DNA of 64,000 nt from Erythrobacter ani. Its GTDB lineage: Bacteria; Pseudomonadota; Alphaproteobacteria; Sphingomonadales; Sphingomonadaceae. The DNA lies in assembly GCF_019204025.1 (NCBI RefSeq), contig NZ_JAGSPB010000002.1, positions 744,001 to 808,000 of the forward strand, given 5' to 3'. Position 1 is the first letter of the stretch, and every line of letters begins with the position of its first letter. This document shows positions 60,050 through 64,000 of the stretch, piece after piece. The notes under the pieces were generated by a model, which saw only the letters and a program-made list of their open reading frames with translations, was not told the origin of the DNA and made no database searches. The position numbers and the translations under genes are program-made.

Positions 60050-61021
60050 ATGGGACAACATCACAGCGACATCTGCGTGGTCGGTGCTGGTATGGCCGGG
60101 CTAGCCTGCGCGAAACGCCTGGCGGAAGCCGGGCTGATCATCGATATCATTGACAAGGGCCGCGGTCCGGGTGGCCGGATGGCGGCACGGCGTGCAGAGA
60201 TCGGCGGCGAAGTCGTCTCGTTCGATCATGGCGCACAATACTTCACCGCCCGTGACGAAGATTTTCGCGCCGCTGTGAAGCAGTGGCAGACGCTCGGCGT
60301 CGTCGCGCCGTGGGACGCCGCGGGCGACGATGCCTTTGTCGGCATTCCAGGCATGAACGGGCCGATCAGAGGAATGGCGCAAAGCCTGAAAGTGCGCTGG
60401 AACACGCGCGCCGAGGCTCTGCGGCGAGAGCAGGGCGAGTGGCGCGTTGAGGCCGGTGAAGATGTCTTCACCGCGAAGACCGTCGTCGTCGCCATTCCGG
60501 CGGAACAGGCACACGCGCTCTTGCAGCAACCCGCGCCCGGTCTGGCCGCCGTTGCGGCACAGGCCCGGTCCGCTCCGTGTTGGGCTGTGATGGCGGCCTT
60601 TGCCGAACCGCTGGGTATCGAGAACGATATGATACGGGACGCGGATGCGGCGATATCGTGGGCAGCGCGCAATTCGGCCAAACCGGCGCGCGCGGGCAGA
60701 GAGTGCTGGGTCATCCACGCGAGCCCGGGCAGAAGCCGCGAATTGCTCGACCATCCGAAGGAAGAGGTCGGGCCGCTTTTGCTCGACGACTTTTTCTCGC
60801 AGACCGGTGCGGAATGCGCCGCCCCGATCCATCTTGCCGTGCACCGTTGGCTTTACGCCATGGCGGAGCCGGTGGCGGGGGAGGAAGCGCGCTTCGATGA
60901 GGGAAGCTCTATCGGCATTGCAGGCGATTACCTGCATTCTCCGCGGGTCGAGGGCGCTTGGCTATCGGGCGTGGCGCTCGCCGAAAAGGTGCTCGCTCCC
61001 GCAGAACAGCTAGTGGACTGA
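60050..61021 (+). CDS. FAD-dependent oxidoreductase of the amine-oxidase/renalase type
   Basis: The 323-residue protein has an N-terminal FAD motif ICVVGAGMAGLACAKRLAEA with the Rossmann glycines at 12-17, then DKGRGPGGRMAARRAE and FDHGAQYFTAR, which match the renalase-like group of NAD(P)-binding flavoproteins. A second FAD motif (SIGIAGDYLHSPRVEGAWLS) lies near the C-terminus. The substrate is unknown. It follows egtD by 53 bases, with a hairpin between, so linkage to ergothioneine metabolism is possible but not shown. Confidence 0.9.
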   Translation: MGQHHSDICVVGAGMAGLACAKRLAEAGLIIDIIDKGRGPGGRMAARRAEIGGEVVSFDHGAQYFTARDEDFRAAVKQWQTLGVVAPWDAAGDDAFVGIPGMNGPIRGMAQSLKVRWNTRAEALRREQGEWRVEAGEDVFTAKTVVVAIPAEQAHALLQQPAPGLAAVAAQARSAPCWAVMAAFAEPLGIENDMIRDADAAISWAARNSAKPARAGRECWVIHASPGRSRELLDHPKEEVGPLLLDDFFSQTGAECAAPIHLAVHRWLYAMAEPVAGEEARFDEGSSIGIAGDYLHSPRVEGAWLSGVALAEKVLAPAEQLVD

Positions 61022-61070
61022 TCTGTCGCTCCGTCTCTATCTCCCGGGCGTCCAATCGGGGAGATGATCA

Positions 61071-61844
61071 ATGCAGGACCTGTTCGATCTTACTGGTAAA
61101 ACCGCTGTCGTCACTGGCGCCGGGCGCGGGATCGGTGAAGGCATTGCGGCACTGCTCGCCGAGGCGGGCGCGAATGTCGTTTGCGCAGCCCGGTCGACCG
61201 ACCAGATCGAGCATACTGCGGAAGTCATCAACGGCAGCAATCACGGTGGACGCGCGATAACGCTGAAAACCGATGTTTCCAGCCGCGAAGACATGATGGC
61301 CCTTGCCGCGCGAGCGGTCGACGAGTTTGGCGGGCTCGATATCTGGGTCAACAATGCCGGCGGATCGCTCGTCTCTGCGCCGCTCGCCGAGCTCGATCCA
61401 GCTGAGTGGGACAAGACCCTGGCCGTGAACCTTTCCTCGATTTTCTACAGCGTGCAGGCTGCGGTTCCGCATTTCGGGGAGGGCAGCGCGATGGTGAACA
61501 TCTCCTCTCTCGCGGCGGTGGAGCCGTTTCCCGGCAGTGCGCATTACAGCGCGGCGAAATCCGGAGTGAATATGCTGACGCGCACGCTTTCGATGGAACT
61601 TGGTCCCAAAACGCGTGTCAATTCGGTTCTGCCTGGCTTTGTGCCCACCGACACGGTGAAGAAGGCGCTCGATATGTCGGATGAGGATTTCGCGCCGCTG
61701 CTGGAGCAATTGGCGCTTCCTGCGGGCCGGCTGGGCACGCCGCGAGACATTGCCGCTTTGGTGCTGTACCTTGTCTCGCCTGCAAGCGCGTGGGTAACGG
61801 GCCAGTGCATGCAGGCGTCGGGCAAACCATCGGCGGGAAGCTAG
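61071..61844 (+). CDS. Short-chain dehydrogenase/reductase
   Basis: This is a classical 257-residue SDR with TGAGRGIG (15-22), NNAG (94-97), the catalytic S145 or S146, Y159 and K163 (HYSAAKSG), and a C-terminal substrate loop. R41 after VCAA suggests NADPH preference. It resembles FabG-like or 7-alpha-hydroxysteroid-type enzymes, but the substrate cannot be assigned. GGGGAGATGA lies before the ATG. It is 49 bases downstream of the flavoprotein gene and convergent with tRNA-Gln. Confidence 0.91.
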   Translation: MQDLFDLTGKTAVVTGAGRGIGEGIAALLAEAGANVVCAARSTDQIEHTAEVINGSNHGGRAITLKTDVSSREDMMALAARAVDEFGGLDIWVNNAGGSLVSAPLAELDPAEWDKTLAVNLSSIFYSVQAAVPHFGEGSAMVNISSLAAVEPFPGSAHYSAAKSGVNMLTRTLSMELGPKTRVNSVLPGFVPTDTVKKALDMSDEDFAPLLEQLALPAGRLGTPRDIAALVLYLVSPASAWVTGQCMQASGKPSAGS

Positions 61845-61890
61845 CGAGCGTCGCCGCAAAGATCCGGATGGTAGAACTTCGGAGAATATC

Positions 61891-61965
61891 TGGCTGGGGT
61901 GGCAGGATTCGAACCTGCGCATGCCGGTACCAAAAACCAGTGCCTTACCACTTGGCTACACCCCA
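61891..61965 (-). tRNA. tRNA-Gln (anticodon UUG), CCA encoded
   Basis: The minus strand folds into a full cloverleaf of 75 nt including CCA. The acceptor arms TGGGGTG and CACCCCA pair fully. The D arm is GCC...GGC and the anticodon stem CTGGT/ACCGG encloses TTTTGGT, giving anticodon TTG. The T arm is GCAGG-TTCGAAT-CCTGC. The discriminator is G, followed by encoded CCA, as usual for tRNA-Gln. Confidence 0.97.
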
Positions 61966-61977
61966 GCAGATGGCGGG

Positions 61978-62005
61978 CATATAACGGGTCTGACGCGGAT
62001 GTGAA
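61978..62005 (-). promoter_or_regulatory. Predicted tRNA-Gln promoter
   Basis: On the minus strand TTCACA (62000-62005), a 16-nt spacer and TATATG (61978-61983) end 12 bases before the tRNA 5' end. A start about seven bases after the -10 box would leave only a short 5' leader. Confidence 0.6.
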
Positions 62006-62035
62006 GGGGCTGTATCCGCACAATCGGCGCAAAGT

Positions 62036-63418
62036 TTAAGCCGGTGCGGCGCGGCGTGTGGACAGGTCGCGCTCTACCTCAGCAATGACCTGCCGGTTGA
62101 TCCCGTAGAACATCAACGCAATCAGGGCCGGGATCATCACGCCCGCAGGGATTGCCGCAAACGCGATCTGGATGCCCATCAGCGCTGTCTCACTCTGCTG
62201 CGCTCCATTGACGAACCCTGTCAGATCGAGCGTGAAGCCGGGGATGGCCGATCCGAAAGCGATACCTGCCTTCACCGCGAAAACCGATGCAGCAACTACG
62301 AGTGCGGTCATCTGTCGCCCTGATTTCCAATCGATGAATTCGGCAATATCGGTGAACATCGAATAAGACAGCACCATCAGCATGCCGAACCCGATCCCGA
62401 CCAGGTATTGTACCACGGTCTGCGGCCAGATGGCGTCGAGCGGCAGGAAGTAGAAGAGCACGATCATCGCCACTTTCAGCCCGCCTGCCGCGATCAGGAG
62501 GTGTGATTTCTCGAACGTTTTCTGGAGAAGGTTGCCAACTATCACACCGGTGATCTGGCCGAGCGCCAAGGCCGTCAAGAACAATGCGGGCCGATCAAAA
62601 AACAGGAACACCGGCGAACCGTCGTCGCCCACGACATATTTGAAGAAGAACAGCGCCGAGCCGGCCCGGGCCGCGATGGCCGTCACCCCGAGGATCGCGG
62701 CAATGGCGACGACGATCCAGGGGCCGGTTGTGAGGAGCTCTTTCAGATCGCCCGACAGCGATCCATTGGTATCGGCAAATGGAATCCGTTCTTTCGTAGT
62801 GAAGAAGGTCACGAGCAGGCAGAACACCGAGACGGCGGCGATGCAGGATATGGTGAGCAGCACGCCGAGCGCATCATCTCCGCCGCCCAGCTCGCGCACC
62901 AGCGTTGTGCCCAACGCGCCGACCAGGATGCCGCCCAGCGCGGAGAAGAACATCCGGTAGGCGGTCACGCTTGCGCGGGTCTCGGACGAGGGAGAGATCA
63001 CGCCGAGGAGCCCGCCATAGGGCACATTCACCGCCGTAAAGGCCAGCATGCTGAGCGTGTACGTGATGTAGGCCCAAGCAAGCAGCCAGCTGTCGCTCAA
63101 TCCCCCGGGGGCCGCGAAAATGAGTACGATCGCTATCCCGAGCGGCACTGGACCGAATAGCAGGTAGGGGCGATAGCGGCCCCAGCGCGTGCGGGTGCGA
63201 TCCGCAAGCGCGCCCATCATGGGATCGGTAAACGCATCGATCAACTTGGTCAGAAGCAGCATCAATCCGATTGCGGCAGGCGCAAGCCCGCCGAGATCGA
63301 CGAAATAGAACAGCAGGAAAAAACCGAAGAAATTGAGGATCAGCCCGGCGGAAAGATCGCCGATGCCGTACCCGAGCTTCTCGCCCACGCCGACACGGTT
63401 CCGGCCGGTCTCAGCCAA
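62036..63418 (-). CDS. MFS transporter of the GPH (glycoside-pentoside-hexuronide:cation) family
   Basis: This 460-residue inner-membrane protein has 12 hydrophobic helices. The GPH hallmarks are GYGIGDLSAGLILNFFGFFL at the start and the loop DPMMGALADRTRTRWGRYRP after helix 2, then VPYGGLLGVISPSSETRASV. It probably imports a glycoside or sugar with a cation; no glycosidase or sugar regulator is nearby to name the substrate. No in-frame ATG fits, and translation seems to begin at the TTG at 63418, with GAGGA upstream; a GTG at residue 11 is possible. Confidence 0.92.
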   Translation of the reverse strand: MAETGRNRVGVGEKLGYGIGDLSAGLILNFFGFFLLFYFVDLGGLAPAAIGLMLLLTKLIDAFTDPMMGALADRTRTRWGRYRPYLLFGPVPLGIAIVLIFAAPGGLSDSWLLAWAYITYTLSMLAFTAVNVPYGGLLGVISPSSETRASVTAYRMFFSALGGILVGALGTTLVRELGGGDDALGVLLTISCIAAVSVFCLLVTFFTTKERIPFADTNGSLSGDLKELLTTGPWIVVAIAAILGVTAIAARAGSALFFFKYVVGDDGSPVFLFFDRPALFLTALALGQITGVIVGNLLQKTFEKSHLLIAAGGLKVAMIVLFYFLPLDAIWPQTVVQYLVGIGFGMLMVLSYSMFTDIAEFIDWKSGRQMTALVVAASVFAVKAGIAFGSAIPGFTLDLTGFVNGAQQSETALMGIQIAFAAIPAGVMIPALIALMFYGINRQVIAEVERDLSTRRAAPA

Positions 63419-63515
63419 TGTCTCTTGTCCTCATATTGAGAGAGGACGGGAGGCGGCGCGGCAAGTCAAGCTTTCGCGAACTCGACCGCGCCGCATCTTG
63501 TCTATCGAGCAGCGC

Positions 63516-64000
63516 TCAACCGAGTTTCTTGCCCTCGAAATCTGCCGCGGAATGACGCTCGCGCATCTGGGTCGCTTCGTCGTCGCCCCAAACCTTGTTG
63601 ACGATCCGGCCACGCTTGACGGCGGGACGGGCATTGATCTCATGCACCCAGCGCGCGACGTTTTTGTACTCGTCGATCGACAGGAAGGTTTTCGCCTCGT
63701 TGTAGATTACGCCGAAAACGAACGGTGCCAGCCAGGGAAAGTTCGCTATATCGGCGATCGTGTATTCGTCGCCGGCAAGGAAGCGGGTCTTGCCGAGTTG
63801 CTTGTCCGCGACGTCGAAGATCCGCTTGGTTTCCATGGCGTAGCGGTTGATCGGATACTCGTACTTTTCCGGCGCGTAGGCGTAGAAATGTCCGAATCCA
63901 CCGCCAATGAAGGGTCCGGTTCCGACCTGCCAGAACACCCAGCTTAGAACTTCAGCGCGGCCAGCCGGATCGCTCGGGAGGAATTCGCCGAACTTCTCGG
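63516..64000 (-). CDS. Glutathione S-transferase, YghU-like, C-terminal part (runs off the window end)
   Basis: The frame is open to the window edge, with about 160 residues visible. EKFGEFLPSDPAGRAEVLSW leads into FWQVGTGPFIGGGFGHFYAY and continues to RFLAGDEYTIADIANFPWLA, the C-terminal domain of YghU/Nu-class GSTs, which have strong disulfide-bond reductase activity with glutathione. The N-terminal thioredoxin domain and the start lie beyond the window. It ends 97 bases before the transporter gene start on the same strand. Confidence 0.9.
   Translation of the reverse strand, partial: EKFGEFLPSDPAGRAEVLSWVFWQVGTGPFIGGGFGHFYAYAPEKYEYPINRYAMETKRIFDVADKQLGKTRFLAGDEYTIADIANFPWLAPFVFGVIYNEAKTFLSIDEYKNVARWVHEINARPAVKRGRIVNKVWGDDEATQMRERHSAADFEGKKLG

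Noticed and set aside
1-64000. Mobile elements, prophage or CRISPR array
   Set aside because: No transposase, integrase, terminal inverted repeats, regularly spaced repeats or phage structural genes were seen. The S24-type repressor alone does not make a prophage.

Overview
The window is ordinary chromosomal DNA of an alphaproteobacterium, most likely of the Sphingomonadales (Erythrobacteraceae-like). The evidence is the gene content (MucR, DUF721/DciA next to mutY, class II DAHP synthase, CobT, M16 peptidase), several conserved alphaproteobacterial gene orders, moderately high GC and codon use, and secreted proteins of a sphingomonad type. I see no insertion sequence, prophage, integrase or CRISPR array. 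Coding density is above 90 percent. Both window edges cut through glutathione S-transferase genes.

Layout. 1-9.2 kb: partial GST, an Fe-S photolyase-like gene, priA, two envelope proteins (DUF4197, DUF2490), a transaldolase-like aldolase, cobT, a small membrane protein and a nitroreductase. 9.2-15.6 kb: DUF998 membrane protein, cysS coupled to a D-2-hydroxyacid dehydrogenase, then an acetolactate-synthase-like gene followed by an aldehyde dehydrogenase. 15.6-17.6 kb: two small overlapping unknown genes divergent from an S24/LexA-type repressor, then a J-domain protein. 17.8-22.3 kb: MBL hydrolase, MAPEG protein, and the run rpmF-plsX-fabH-ihfA-merR. 22.3-29.3 kb: the smc, DsbA-like, DsbA-like, DUF721, mutY block. 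29.4-38.9 kb: serine hydrolase-nudC-frnE chain, cytochrome c plus cytochrome b, DUF1489, SDR, mgtE, cyclophilin, lipase, nucleotidyltransferase and a secreted unknown.

39-51.8 kb holds the conserved alphaproteobacterial RNA/translation/metal cluster: miaB, phoH, ybeY and corC on the plus strand, and plsC, fur, mucR, rimI, tsaB, a RutE-like nitroreductase and nfu on the minus strand. The two halves face each other, which I interpret as an in-place inversion. A sensor histidine kinase with TPR repeats lies between phoH and ybeY. 51.9-64 kb: M16 peptidase, DAHP synthase, diguanylate cyclase, egtB-egtD (ergothioneine), a flavin amine-oxidase-like protein, an SDR, tRNA-Gln(UUG), a GPH-type transporter and a partial YghU-like GST.

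No clear new multi-gene system is visible. The least explained locus is 15.6-17.0 kb. There an S24-type repressor has two palindromes lying exactly over its predicted -35 and -10 boxes, and it is divergent from two small genes of unknown function. Other regulatory signals worth checking are the repeated TGTGCAA motif upstream of ihfA and the inverted repeat between rimI and mucR. Five intergenic regions carry promoter-like pairs that all fit a 16-nt spacer. All functions are inferred from sequence motifs read by eye; no database search was run.
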